Part shown: piece by piece, positions 9,033-16,972 of the stretch
Numbering within the stretch: position 1 is the stretch's first letter
Layout: each line of letters starts with the position of its first letter
Origin: Nitrospirales bacterium
GTDB lineage: Bacteria > Nitrospirota > Nitrospiria > Nitrospirales > UBA8639
DNA length: 64,000 nucleotides
Direction: 5' to 3'
Assembly (NCBI GenBank): GCA_029261355.1
Contig: JAJDBM010000054.1
Span: 26,272-90,271, forward strand
Notes under the pieces: model-generated
Databases searched by the model: none
What the model saw: only the letters and a program-made list of their open reading frames with translations
Told to the model about the DNA's origin: nothing
Position numbers and translations under genes: made by a program

Positions 9033-9680
9033 TTATTCTCCGTACGAGAGCCAGATCTCAGAAATTTGTGGATTCAATTCTTGTAGCGTCTGATTGGCTG
9101 AAGAGAAATCTTGTTCTCCCAATATGTCAAATTCTTTTTGGCTATCTGGAGGCCGATTTAAACTGAAACGAACATGTGTTTGGCATGCCGATGAAGGTGG
9201 AGATTCAAGGTGACCACCTGACCAAGAAGTTTGTGTGCCCCCATGGTCATACCCAAATCCCTGCAAGACAAAGGCTTGGCCATTGAGCTGTTCAACTTCA
9301 TGCAGGGTTTGACCAAGAGTCAAGCCATTGTCCGTTCTCCATGATTTTTGTTCACCTCGAATACGGACAATTTTTGGATACTGTTGTTGCTGCACGTCTT
9401 TCCAGAAAATTTCAACAGGACCTACGCCAGAACCTCCAAAGATTACCGTGCCTTGTTCGTAAAACCCCTCACCTTCATGCAGGGCCGTGGATTCCACGTT
9501 TAGGTTTGAAAATTGTTTTCGAATTTCCTCGTGACTACTGTTGGGTAAAAAGGTGGAACGACAGTCCAGCATGCGGTCAGCCGCAAAGCCACGATCCTGG
9601 GTCAAGAGAAGCAGCAATAGGATGCCAAATATAAAAGGGCCCGGTGAGGTGATATTGGTCATGAGGTTAGCTTCGTTCAC
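9033..9680 (-). CDS. Secreted protein of unknown function
   Basis: A 215-aa protein with an N-terminal signal segment (PFIFGILLLLLLTQDRGFAA). The mature domain has a recognisable but unnamed pattern: an RSTFLPNSSHEEIRKQF start, IRIRG-like strands, then GLTLGQTLHEVEQLNGQAF and GFGYDHGG. I recall similar motifs (TL-EVE-LNG-PF, GFGWDYGG) in bacterial periplasmic hypotheticals. The start is uncertain: GTG at 9680 has a weak AGAGAA, and ATG at 9662 has none. It is a member of operon A, 63 nt after the small membrane protein gene. Confidence 0.62.
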   Translation of the reverse strand: MNEANLMTNITSPGPFIFGILLLLLLTQDRGFAADRMLDCRSTFLPNSSHEEIRKQFSNLNVESTALHEGEGFYEQGTVIFGGSGVGPVEIFWKDVQQQQYPKIVRIRGEQKSWRTDNGLTLGQTLHEVEQLNGQAFVLQGFGYDHGGTQTSWSGGHLESPPSSACQTHVRFSLNRPPDSQKEFDILGEQDFSSANQTLQELNPQISEIWLSYGE

Positions 9681-9743
9681 AATTGATTTCTCTGAGATAC
9701 ATTAAAGGATATGCGTGTATGGAGATGCTGAGCATGTGATTCC

Positions 9744-10031
9744 TCAATGAATAAAAGTCAACGATCCAGGAAATAACAAAACGAGTACGACGACATATGC
9801 GACTCCTAACTTCATTGTGCGTTTTGCTAACGTCATATTTGTATTTTTTTGATAGGCGAATACAGATATGGCAAGCCCCAAGAGCGAGATGAGGACGCTG
9901 AGTGCATGGTAGACCGGTACAGCCAGTCCCGAGATATAACTAGGGTTAATTTGATTGATGATTATGCTTCCAACCAAGAGGCTCAGTGCCGCGAACAGTA
10001 AGGCCAGGGCTATGAAGAAGACCCCAATCAT
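9744..10031 (-). CDS. Small membrane protein, local paralogous family (copy 2)
   Basis: A 95-aa protein, MIGVFFIALALLFAAL at the start, with three hydrophobic segments and the shared signatures IIINQINPSY, LAVPVYHAL, LLGLAISV and NMTLAKRTMKLG. It is clearly homologous to the 98-aa protein at 11924-12220 (MIGIII, ITNQLNPSY, LAVPIYNAL, LLAKRTMRFG). The ATG at 10031 forms an ATGA overlap with the stop of the upstream membrane protein gene, which implies translational coupling. The longer in-frame start upstream is rejected because the paralogue starts at MIG. Confidence 0.72.
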   Translation of the reverse strand: MIGVFFIALALLFAALSLLVGSIIINQINPSYISGLAVPVYHALSVLISLLGLAISVFAYQKNTNMTLAKRTMKLGVAYVVVLVLLFPGSLTFIH

Positions 10032-10444
10032 CGTAACTCTCTCATCGCTACATATTTCACGATCAAGAGGGAGACCCCACATACCACAAAACTGGCTCCG
10101 AGCCAGCTGAAAAGTTGAGTGCCAATGTGCCCCACATTCATATCCCAGCGAATAACGCTATAGGACAGTCCTGCTAGTAGGAAACAGGACAATAGAGCTG
10201 ATCCCCATTCCATTTTCTGTGTTTCAAAAGGCAAAAAAGGATGGAGCACGACACGAGCAAGCAAGGCGATAAGCCCAGTGAGAGTTGAGCCGATAGCTGC
10301 AAAGATAGCTGTAAAGAGAATGCTGCCCCAACAGTCAAATTTCGGATCACTCTGTTGCAGAATGCATGGTTCGAAGGCTGCAAGGGTAATCCAACTTCCA
10401 AACATTAATAGTGCAACAGCTGTAGGGAATAGAAACGGTCTCAT
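10028..10444 (-). CDS. Four-span membrane protein of LCCL operon A
   Basis: A 138-aa protein with about four hydrophobic segments. It aligns throughout with the protein at 15645-16091 in operon B: MRPFL/MIPFL, FGSW/FGTW, FEPCI/FESCI, SDP, HPFLPF/HPILPF, the SALL stretch, an IRW-M motif, and FSWLGASFVVCG/FNWLGASLLVCG. The start at 10444 is set by that alignment; a longer frame upstream reads through the intercistronic hairpin. A weak GAGAG lies before it. It ends in an ATGA overlap with the next gene. Function unknown; its fixed place after the LCCL gene suggests the two products work together. Confidence 0.68.
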   Translation of the reverse strand: MRPFLFPTAVALLMFGSWITLAAFEPCILQQSDPKFDCWGSILFTAIFAAIGSTLTGLIALLARVVLHPFLPFETQKMEWGSALLSCFLLAGLSYSVIRWDMNVGHIGTQLFSWLGASFVVCGVSLLIVKYVAMRELR

Positions 10445-10480
10445 CTGTACACTCTCAAATGATTTCCTGTTAAAGGAACG

Positions 10481-10519
10481 ATCGGGTTGGGCCCGGCAAG
10501 GATCCTTGCCAGGCCCGAT
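10481..10519 (-). other. Intercistronic hairpin between LCCL-A and the four-span gene
   Basis: GGGCC-C-GGCAAG and CTTGCC-A-GGCCC form a long GC-rich stem around a short GATC-type loop, with outer ATCGGG/CCCGAT pairing. No U-tract follows on the minus strand, so it is unlikely to be a full terminator. It may stabilise the upstream LCCL message or lower downstream expression. Operon B has a hairpin in the same place. Confidence 0.6.
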
Positions 10520-10584
10520 GTCTGTTCTTTTATTCATAGTGCTGAGCATGTCGTGCACTTTATTTTGAATAAATCCCGTTCTTA

Positions 10585-11343
10585 TTATTTCACCGGATTT
10601 TCAACGAAGGAGAGCGCACTTTGACCACTTGACCCGCTTTTGCTTTCAATCCCATTACGCACACTGCCGGTTAGTTTTCTGTTTTCTGGGTTCATTTGTA
10701 CGGTCACGATTCCACCGTCAGTTGTTATGGCTCCTGCATGAACAGCCGTTTGGCAAATCACGCTGTTAAACGCATAGGCTTCGGTGCCGACCATACGTCG
10801 TACGAGCATATTGCTTGGGGCTTTGGGACATTCAAACGAGAAGCGTTGTCCGATGAAATGTTTATAGGCAAATCCTGACTTGGTGAATTTGGTATCCCAT
10901 TTAATGCGTTGAATATGCTCTTGATAGATTTGGTCCGTGGCCTTCGCATCGGCATGGCCCACCACACTTATGCTACTTGCATGAGTAGCGCCAGCGCTGC
11001 CGGCAGTGACGTCTCCATTCGGATTTAACTGTACAGTCATGAGGCCACCTTTGGCATCAATGGCTCCTGCGTCTAGACCAGCTTGGCAAATCGAATGAGT
11101 GCTGCCAAATGTGGTGATTTTTTCCCTGCTGGCTTTCTGAGAAGTTGGCGGACACATGCTAGTAAATCGTTTGCCAAAAAATTTGTCTTTATCAAATTGG
11201 AATTTGTTGAGCGTCGTCTTCCATTCAATTTCTGGAATAGATCGGCCATCGACTTCCGTCAATGCCGGGGTGAAGGCCAAACTGTTTAATGAGAGACTAA
11301 GGGCGAGGAGCGTAAGGGTAGCTGGATAAGTAATGTGTGCCAT
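10585..11343 (-). CDS. Secreted tandem-LCCL-domain protein (copy A)
   Basis: A 252-aa protein with a signal peptide (about 1-23, ending LAF) and two LCCL domains. Domain 1 (~35-105) has MCPP, HSICQAGLDAGAID and GGLMTVQL. Domain 2 (~150-250) has FECPKA, VICQTAVHAGAITTDGGIVTVQM and GSVRNGIESKSG. These match the cysteine and VHAG-I/GG-VTV signatures of LCCL modules, best known from eukaryotic secreted proteins such as cochlin and Limulus factor C. GGAG precedes the ATG. It is the first gene of operon A and closely related to 16161-16883, apart from a ~12-residue longer linker. Probably periplasmic or cell-surface binding; ligand unknown. Confidence 0.85.
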   Translation of the reverse strand: MAHITYPATLTLLALSLSLNSLAFTPALTEVDGRSIPEIEWKTTLNKFQFDKDKFFGKRFTSMCPPTSQKASREKITTFGSTHSICQAGLDAGAIDAKGGLMTVQLNPNGDVTAGSAGATHASSISVVGHADAKATDQIYQEHIQRIKWDTKFTKSGFAYKHFIGQRFSFECPKAPSNMLVRRMVGTEAYAFNSVICQTAVHAGAITTDGGIVTVQMNPENRKLTGSVRNGIESKSGSSGQSALSFVENPVK

Positions 11344-11431
11344 GAGTTGTTCTCCATTGTGATGATGAAAGTAAATTGAAGAGGTCTGGTCAGTATTGAG
11401 ATGCGTTTTGCATTCGTTCTTACTCCTAGGT

Positions 11432-11463
11432 TTAGCATTTCCGCGGTAACAGATCTGTAACAG
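11432..11463 (-). promoter_or_regulatory. SARP/Pho-type direct repeat promoter upstream of LCCL operon A
   Basis: On the minus strand the heptamer CTGTTAC is repeated with a 4-bp spacer (CTGTTAC-AGAT-CTGTTAC, 11463 to 11446). A TGCTAA core follows 8 nt later. The same 11-bp-period repeat occurs at 24280-24297 and 24971-24988. This geometry is known for SARP-family activators and also resembles PhoB boxes. It lies about 100 nt before the LCCL-A start codon. Confidence 0.6.
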
Positions 11464-11554
11464 GTTCCCATTTCTTTAGATTTTGTGGTTTGCTGAATAA
11501 TCGTTCTCTGTTGATCTGTTAGAAGTTTGTGAACATTGCATAGGTCTACGATAG

Positions 11555-11570
11555 AGCAAGCATAGTGCCA
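11555..11570 (-). promoter_or_regulatory. Sigma-54 (-24/-12) promoter of LCCL operon A
   Basis: The minus strand reads TGGCAC-TATGC-TTGCT, with GG and GC separated by exactly 10 bases, as the RpoN consensus requires. Transcription would start near 11544 and leave a leader of about 200 nt that contains the direct-repeat promoter at 11432-11463. The same element with TGGCAT precedes operon B. Confidence 0.8.
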
Positions 11571-11665
11571 ATTCATTGAATGCACGCAACTCCTTAACTT
11601 TAGGGTGATTTTTACTGAACTCGCTATGGAGAAGAATAAATGGGTAGGGGGACATTTTTGATCAC

Positions 11666-11700
11666 TGGTGATATGCAGCCAATTTGGCTGCATATCACCA
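11666..11700. promoter_or_regulatory. Perfect 15-bp inverted repeat, candidate upstream activator site
   Basis: TGGTGATATGCAGCC and its exact reverse complement flank the 5-nt centre AATTT. It lies about 120-155 bp upstream of the start predicted from the sigma-54 promoter at 11555-11570, the usual distance for an enhancer-binding activator. There is no U-run on either side, which argues against a terminator. The rest of 11344-11923 shows no credible gene. Confidence 0.5.
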
Positions 11701-11923
11701 TATATATCCTCAACCCGTTAAGGTTACGTCGTCATCGAAGAGGTCGTCTTAATATCGATTTTGGTGGAAGAACACGTATGACGATCACGTTGTGTGCGAG
11801 TGAAGGGGGGGCAATGAGCAGTGTGAATTTACTGGGTGGAAAGGGGTGGCTGGATTTTATTGACTGGGGCACATACCTTAATCCTGATCATTGTATGTGC
11901 TGAGTATCCTCCTCAATACATTC

Positions 11924-12220
11924 TTAATGGACTATGCTGAGGGCTCCCGTATTGGAAAGAGGAAATAACAATACGAGTATCACGACACTTATAATCCCGA
12001 ACCTCATTGTGCGTTTGGCTAATAGGAGATCTGAATTTCTCTGATAGGTGATAATGGATACGATCAAACCTAGAAGCGCCAGAATGATACCAAGAGCATT
12101 GTAAATTGGTACGGCCAGCGCTGAGTTGTAGCTCGGGTTGAGTTGATTGGTAATAATAATTCCCAACATTAACCCAATAGACCCTACGCTAAATACGAGA
12201 GCAATGATGATCCCAATCAT
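11924..12220 (-). CDS. Small membrane protein, local paralogous family (copy 1)
   Basis: A 98-aa protein with three hydrophobic segments, starting MIGIIIALVFSVGSIGL. Shared family features are ITNQLNPSYNSALAVPIYNAL, ALLGLIVSIITYQRNSD and LAKRTMRFG. GGAAGG lies 6 nt before the ATG. It is the last gene of operon B on the minus strand, 220 nt after the short secreted protein gene, whereas its homologue in operon A directly follows the four-span gene. Function unknown. Confidence 0.7.
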   Translation of the reverse strand: MIGIIIALVFSVGSIGLMLGIIITNQLNPSYNSALAVPIYNALGIILALLGLIVSIITYQRNSDLLLAKRTMRFGIISVVILVLLFPLSNTGALSIVH

Positions 12221-12440
12221 GTTATGCCTTCCATGGATTTGCTCAACCAGCAGTCATAGGCAGTGATTCTCTCTGCTAGCCCCAAGCTGTATTGAGCTCA
12301 TAGTTCTACCATCTTGTGATGGTTGAGCCTATTCATTCATCAACGAGGTGTATGGAGATGCCAGATTTACGCCAATGAAAATAGTCACACCAGAGTTGCC
12401 TCACACACAATGCCAAACATCATCCTTCGTTTCGCCATCT

Positions 12441-12629
12441 TCATTTCTTTGTTCTTGCTGTATGCACCACCGCACATTGCTTGAGATTGGCCATCACGAT
12501 TTCGACACCTTCTGACAACTTGCCTTCCTGGAACAATTTGGTTAACGGCTCTTTGCTTATGGTTTCATCTGCAAAGACCGACCCACTCCAGAGCAGGCAG
12601 ATGACGATCATCATTATTCGCATAGCCAT
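12441..12629 (-). CDS. Short secreted protein, possibly truncated
   Basis: A 62-aa product with a clear signal peptide (MRIMMIVICLLWSGSVFA) and only about 40 mature residues, including KLFQEGKLSEGVEIVMANLKQ. GAGG stands 5 nt before the ATG. The stretch resembles a helix from a larger periplasmic domain, so the gene may be a remnant; I cannot name the parent. It lies 43 nt after the SIMPL gene in operon B. Confidence 0.5.
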   Translation of the reverse strand: MAMRIMMIVICLLWSGSVFADETISKEPLTKLFQEGKLSEGVEIVMANLKQCAVVHTARTKK

Positions 12630-12672
12630 TATGACCTCATTTCTTCTTGGTGGTGGACAAAGTATTTTCTAC

Positions 12673-13398
12673 TTAATCTGTGAGATAAAAGGTTATGGTG
12701 GTTACGACTCGAACATCCTTTTCAACCTTTCGCGAATCACCTGAATTCTCACCAGCATCGCGAATGTAAAAATTCCCCTGTCTTGCTCTACGAATGCCAC
12801 CGACTTCTACCCCTGCATTTTCTGCAAATTCATTGGCCGCAAGTCGTGCATTGTGAGTCGCTTCTCGTAACAATTCTGGCTTAATGTCATTCAGTTTGGT
12901 GAAGACATATCGAGGGGCTTTGTTTTCAATATCTAACCCCTGAGCCATGAGCTTATTCACTCCAGCACGTACCTTAGAGACGAGTTTGACTTTGTCGGTT
13001 TCTACACTAATAGACCCAACTAATTCGTGTTTCTGATCCACCACCGTTTGATTGGCATCTCGATATTCCCGATGGAAATAATCAATCACTCCTATTTCGA
13101 TTTCACCTTCATCAAACCCACTCTTCTTCAATACTTGAATGATTGCATCCTGATGTGTCTCAGCTTTCTTGTACAAACCTGACATGTCACCGCGCTTGTT
13201 CCCAGTAACGCGAAAGACCAGCGTCCAATTGGCTTGATTCGCTTCGACTCGTTGTTCCGCAAGACCTTTCGCTTCTGCCGTATTGGTGGCCACTTTTGCG
13301 TTGTACATGGTCTGCCCAATAAAGTAGCCGCCTAACGCGATGCCGACGGCTAGGCAAAAGCCGACTCCAATGAGTCCAGATTGATTATTTGGTATCAT
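12673..13398 (-). CDS. SIMPL-domain (DUF541, YggE-like) membrane-anchored protein
   Basis: A 241-aa protein with an N-terminal membrane anchor (about 8-30) and a SIMPL domain. Supporting features are VTGNKRGDMSGLYKKAETHQDAIIQVLKKSGFDEGEIEIG, the KHELVGSISVET strand, and ATHNARLAANEFAENAGVEVGGIRRARQG near the end. SIMPL proteins form barrel-like oligomers in the envelope and are linked to stress resistance, but their biochemical role is unclear. It is part of operon B, 74 nt after the 426-aa secreted protein gene. Confidence 0.85.
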   Translation of the reverse strand: MIPNNQSGLIGVGFCLAVGIALGGYFIGQTMYNAKVATNTAEAKGLAEQRVEANQANWTLVFRVTGNKRGDMSGLYKKAETHQDAIIQVLKKSGFDEGEIEIGVIDYFHREYRDANQTVVDQKHELVGSISVETDKVKLVSKVRAGVNKLMAQGLDIENKAPRYVFTKLNDIKPELLREATHNARLAANEFAENAGVEVGGIRRARQGNFYIRDAGENSGDSRKVEKDVRVVTTITFYLTD

Positions 13399-13472
13399 AG
13401 AATTTCCTCACTTGTTCGAGATGATGTGACGTCCTTGTGCAATCCTCTTTCTGGGTTCTTTGGCAATATTCA

Positions 13473-14753
13473 TCACTGGCGTTTCTGATGTGTTTGGCAC
13501 GCAGTATTTTCACCATCTGCTGAAAGTTCGAAACAGGTGGTGTTCTCCATGAGTTCTCTCTGCTGCGTGAGGGCTGTCATATAGCCCACGATACCGAGTT
13601 GCGATTCTAGGCGCAGCATCGTTTTCTCAGCTTGATATTTTTCTTCTGCCTGCTGATCTAGCGAGGGATCCCATTCATACGCTTGGACGATTGAATGGGC
13701 ACCTGCATAGGTCTCATCGCGAAAAAGCGTTAGAAGCTCGCGTAAGACTCGGACTCGTTTAGCTTTCGTTTCATTGAACTGTGTTTGAACGTGCTGAAGA
13801 CTGGGTTCTCCCTCAAACTTCCAACCAGGATCGTAGTTTTGGGAATAGTAGGGATTCCATTCCTCAAGTTTTGGCACGGTGGCCTCGTAGACAACAGTGA
13901 GTTCATGCGCAGTGAGACTACCCAGTTGCATCTGGATCATACGCATCAGGCTCTGAATTGCTGGGGTAGGACTATCTCCTCCCTTTTCTGTTGGTGTGTA
14001 GTGTTTTCGCTCGACTTGAGCTCGAATGGTTCCCGCGTGATATAGCAGTGCCCCATCTTCGAGGCGTTTCTCGCGCATGGCAATTTTCGCTGCAATGAGT
14101 AAGGTGAGAGATTTCCATCGTTCGAGATCTGCGTGGACACGATCTACGTATTCGTCCCACTTTCCCTTCTTTATTAAGTGATCGAGCATGATTGTTGTTG
14201 TGGGTCCATGAGTTTTGGTCTCTTTTCGAATATTCACCACGTACTCACGATTCAATAGACTGACATGCTCGACCTGCCTACCTTGATAACACCAATAATT
14301 CTTTGAGCAAACGAGGTCGAGATTCTGATTGCCGTCGTGTTTGGTTTTTGTGACTGAGAACAACACTTGGCATTGATGAGGGACCGTATTGGGGTTTCTT
14401 GGGCCCACACAGATGGAGATATCATGCGGTTCCCACCACGAGTTGGTATCAGGAGAGAGTTCTTTGAGAGGAATATGGAGAGAGTGTGTCTGTTCTGTGA
14501 TTTCTGGAATGTACGTGAATTCTTCTGGTTTTATTTGACAAAGATCCGAGTCTTTACCGTAGGTCGGACAGCCGCTTTCTCGAGCATTCTTGACATACAT
14601 CACCCTGACCATATATTCCAGATCCTCATCTAGAGTACCAGAAATATTCAGGTAGTTCTCACTCGGATTCTCATATGATGTGAATTGCGCTTGGACACAA
14701 TTTCCTGCAGTGAGAAATATTGACAACACCATCAGTGAAAGTACTTGTTTCAT
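13473..14753 (-). CDS. Secreted protein of unknown function (426 aa)
   Basis: Signal peptide at residues 1-23 (MKQVLSLMVLSIFLTAG...QA). The N-terminal third is rich in beta-type sequence with paired cysteines (ESGCPTYG, DLCQIK, ICVGPR, HQCQVLF, DLVCSKNYWC). The C-terminal two thirds is predominantly helical and charged, with a likely coiled-coil stretch (AEEKYQAEKTMLRLESQLG) and a Cys pair near the end. No family recognised. It is embedded in operon B, 34 nt after the 286-aa membrane protein gene. A periplasmic partner of the membrane proteins is plausible. Confidence 0.68.
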   Translation of the reverse strand: MKQVLSLMVLSIFLTAGNCVQAQFTSYENPSENYLNISGTLDEDLEYMVRVMYVKNARESGCPTYGKDSDLCQIKPEEFTYIPEITEQTHSLHIPLKELSPDTNSWWEPHDISICVGPRNPNTVPHQCQVLFSVTKTKHDGNQNLDLVCSKNYWCYQGRQVEHVSLLNREYVVNIRKETKTHGPTTTIMLDHLIKKGKWDEYVDRVHADLERWKSLTLLIAAKIAMREKRLEDGALLYHAGTIRAQVERKHYTPTEKGGDSPTPAIQSLMRMIQMQLGSLTAHELTVVYEATVPKLEEWNPYYSQNYDPGWKFEGEPSLQHVQTQFNETKAKRVRVLRELLTLFRDETYAGAHSIVQAYEWDPSLDQQAEEKYQAEKTMLRLESQLGIVGYMTALTQQRELMENTTCFELSADGENTACQTHQKRQ

Positions 14754-14787
14754 GCTTCTTCCCTCTTTTCTAGTTACAGGAACCTAT

Positions 14788-15648
14788 TCACCCCGCCATA
14801 GCCTGAAAGGCTTGGCCAAGGCGCAGAAGAGCCGCAGCAAAGAAGATCATGAGGCCAATAGAACCCACAACGTTCAAGAATCGCTGGCGGTCGAGAGGAA
14901 TGACTCTCTTCAAACCCCAGAAAAGACCAAACATGATGATCCAAGCGATGGGATAGTACATGATCGCATCGAGTCCTATGTTCCATCCGCGAGCATAGTC
15001 ATTTTCTACGCCAGGGACACCCATGATCCAGAACGGAAGTATCAAAGCGCATAATGCGGCGAACGCACCCGTTATGACGGGAATGCCGAGGTGCACGGGA
15101 TTTGAAAAGATTGAGGCCGCATCCGCTAGTAACTTATGATTTGTCGTGACGGTTTGTCCGGGTGGTTGATATCGAATGCCTAGGAACACAGCTGTCGCAA
15201 GGATCACGTCAATGGCAATGCTTGGGACTTTCATCGCCATGAAGAACACGAACATCTCAAGCTGTGCTTGGGAAACGAGTATTGTTTGTACTACAGTCCA
15301 GAGAATAGACACAGCCATGACATAGTAAAACATGCGTATTCCATATGACTTCGTCCTGAGAAAGAGGCCGGCCAGCACATAGGCTCCTGAAATGAGAAGA
15401 GAGATGACTCCAATGGCAATAGTTCGAAAGACATGTTCGTTATAGGTATGATCGAAAGTTCCTAGATTTTCATCAAGTTGAGTTGATTCACGTACTTGAG
15501 TTTCCCTTTCTTGAGTTATTTCCTTTTCTGATTCCATGGCAAGATAGTAGGAAGAAGATCCGATGGTGACGACCTGATTCACGATTCCCCACAAACCAAT
15601 AATAATGGTGAGGACTCCAACGATCGTCTTCCATTTGGGTCTGTTCAT
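14788..15648 (-). CDS. Multi-span membrane protein of operon B
   Basis: A 286-aa protein with about seven hydrophobic segments. The first is near residues 7-25, followed by a charged periplasmic or cytoplasmic loop rich in Glu and Thr (about 38-65), then paired helices up to the C-terminus (NVVGSIGLMIFFAAALLRLG). No recognised family. Its ATG overlaps the stop of the four-span gene (ATGA), so the two are translationally coupled, as in operon A where the coupled partner is a small membrane protein instead. Confidence 0.68.
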   Translation of the reverse strand: MNRPKWKTIVGVLTIIIGLWGIVNQVVTIGSSSYYLAMESEKEITQERETQVRESTQLDENLGTFDHTYNEHVFRTIAIGVISLLISGAYVLAGLFLRTKSYGIRMFYYVMAVSILWTVVQTILVSQAQLEMFVFFMAMKVPSIAIDVILATAVFLGIRYQPPGQTVTTNHKLLADAASIFSNPVHLGIPVITGAFAALCALILPFWIMGVPGVENDYARGWNIGLDAIMYYPIAWIIMFGLFWGLKRVIPLDRQRFLNVVGSIGLMIFFAAALLRLGQAFQAMAG

Positions 15649-16091
15649 GATTCACTTTTCCTTCGAGAGAAATAATTCAAGATGATCAGAAAAATTCCAC
15701 AGACAAGGAGACTGGCTCCCAGCCAATTAAAAACTGAACCAGCTACGTTTGGAAAATACATCTCCCAGCGAATAAGTCCATAGGAGATCACCCCGATGAA
15801 AAAATTGAATAGCAGAGCTGAGGGCAATTCTGAGATCGTGGTAGAAAAGGGTAATATTGGATGATAGATCACGCTTGTCACCCACGCCACTAAACCGGAC
15901 AGCACCACGACGCCACAGGCAAAGATCGAATAAAACTGTACGCTATGCTCACAATGAATGATTGGATCAGACCATTGCGGAATACAGGATTCAAAGAACC
16001 ACAGAGCAGCCCACGTTCCAAAGATCATGCCGAATTCGGCAAAGGAACCTAGAAATGGGATCATGTGTGTTCTTCTAATCTGAGTCGTCAT
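15645..16091 (-). CDS. Four-span membrane protein of LCCL operon B
   Basis: A 148-aa homologue of 10028-10444, with matching FFESCIPQWSDP, HPILPF, IRWEMYF and FNWLGASLLVCG. The start at 16091 (MTTQIRRTHMIPFL) is chosen for a good GAAGGA 6 nt upstream; 16064 aligns with the operon A start and is the alternative. It lies 70 nt after the LCCL gene, with a hairpin between. Function unknown. Confidence 0.68.
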   Translation of the reverse strand: MTTQIRRTHMIPFLGSFAEFGMIFGTWAALWFFESCIPQWSDPIIHCEHSVQFYSIFACGVVVLSGLVAWVTSVIYHPILPFSTTISELPSALLFNFFIGVISYGLIRWEMYFPNVAGSVFNWLGASLLVCGIFLIILNYFSRRKSES

Positions 16092-16106
16092 TGTCCATCC
16101 TTCATT

Positions 16107-16136
16107 CATGGGCCCTGCTAAGATGCCGGACCCATG
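16107..16136 (-). other. Intercistronic hairpin between LCCL-B and the four-span gene
   Basis: CATGGG...CCCATG arms with inner CC/GG and GC/GC pairs enclose a TAAGAT-type loop, interrupted by two mismatches. It is in the equivalent place to the hairpin at 10481-10519 but of different sequence. There is no U-tract, so mRNA processing or differential expression is more likely than termination. Confidence 0.5.
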
Positions 16137-16160
16137 ATTCCTCAATCAATTTTCTTCTTC

Positions 16161-16883
16161 TTATTTGATGGGATTGGCAACAAAGGTGAGTGCACTCAGG
16201 CCACTGGTGCCATTTTTTGTTTCGATGCCATTCCGAGTGCTGCCCACCAATTTCTTTGTCCCTGGATTCATCTGGACCGTCACAAGTCCGCCATCAGTGG
16301 TAATTGATCCTGCATGGACCGCCGCGCGACAAATCATACTTTTGAACGCATACGAATCAGTCCCCACCACTCGTCGTGATTGCAGATCACTAGGAGCCGT
16401 CGGACATTGAAAGGAAAAGCGTTGGCCGATTAACTGCTTATACCCAAAGCCCGTGGACGTAAATTTCGTGTCCCATTTCACTTGGGGAATATGCTCGCGA
16501 TAGACCTTATCGGTGTCCTTCACATCCGAACGCCCAACCACACTCATGTTGTCCGCATTCAACTGTACGGTGACCAACCCGCCTTTGGAATCAATGGCCC
16601 CGGCCTGCAGCCCCGCTGAACAAATTGACTGTGTTTTGGCATATGTCGCGACTGTGACTTTCTCACTCTTGGCCTTTTGAGCAGATGGAGGGCACATGGC
16701 TGTAAATCGCTTTCCAATAAATTTGTCCTTATCAAATTGAAACTTTTTTAATGTTGTCTTCCAGTCAATGGCGGGAATCGATCGACCATCAACTTCTGTA
16801 GTCGGGGGCGTAAAAGCCAAGCTGCTTAATGAGAGACTGAGAGCCAAGAATGTGAGTGTTGTTGGATAGGGGGTCTTAGTCAT
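16161..16883 (-). CDS. Secreted tandem-LCCL-domain protein (copy B)
   Basis: A 240-aa protein with signal peptide (TLTFLALSLSLSSLAF) and two LCCL domains: MCPPS, QSICSAGLQAGAIDSKGGLVTVQL, then FQCPTA, MICRAAVHAGSITTDGGLVTVQM and GSTRNGIETKNG. The start at 16883 has AAGGAG 8 nt upstream; a longer in-frame start is discarded because it would hide the signal peptide. It heads operon B and is a close paralogue of copy A from the signal peptide to the C-terminal VANPIK/VENPVK. Both copies keep their cysteines, so both appear functional. Confidence 0.87.
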   Translation of the reverse strand: MTKTPYPTTLTFLALSLSLSSLAFTPPTTEVDGRSIPAIDWKTTLKKFQFDKDKFIGKRFTAMCPPSAQKAKSEKVTVATYAKTQSICSAGLQAGAIDSKGGLVTVQLNADNMSVVGRSDVKDTDKVYREHIPQVKWDTKFTSTGFGYKQLIGQRFSFQCPTAPSDLQSRRVVGTDSYAFKSMICRAAVHAGSITTDGGLVTVQMNPGTKKLVGSTRNGIETKNGTSGLSALTFVANPIK

Positions 16884-16956
16884 GAGAGTTACTCCTTTAT
16901 GATGGTGTTGATGGATCGATGGATTTGATTGAAAATCATTCATGTATCAATGATAG

Positions 16957-16972
16957 AGCAAGCTGAATGCCA
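16957..16972 (-). promoter_or_regulatory. Sigma-54 (-24/-12) promoter of LCCL operon B
   Basis: The minus strand reads CTTGGCAT-TCAGC-TTGCT: TGGCAT and TTGCT with the exact GG-N10-GC spacing. Start predicted near 16945, about 60 nt before the LCCL-B start codon. An inverted repeat TTGGCG-N6-CGCCAA further upstream, in the 17060-17085 region, could be an activator site, though it is weaker than the one at operon A. Confidence 0.8.

Noticed and set aside
11640..11903. Plus-strand frame in the region upstream of LCCL operon A
   Set aside because: It runs through the inverted repeat and promoter elements, has no ribosome site and no protein-like composition.
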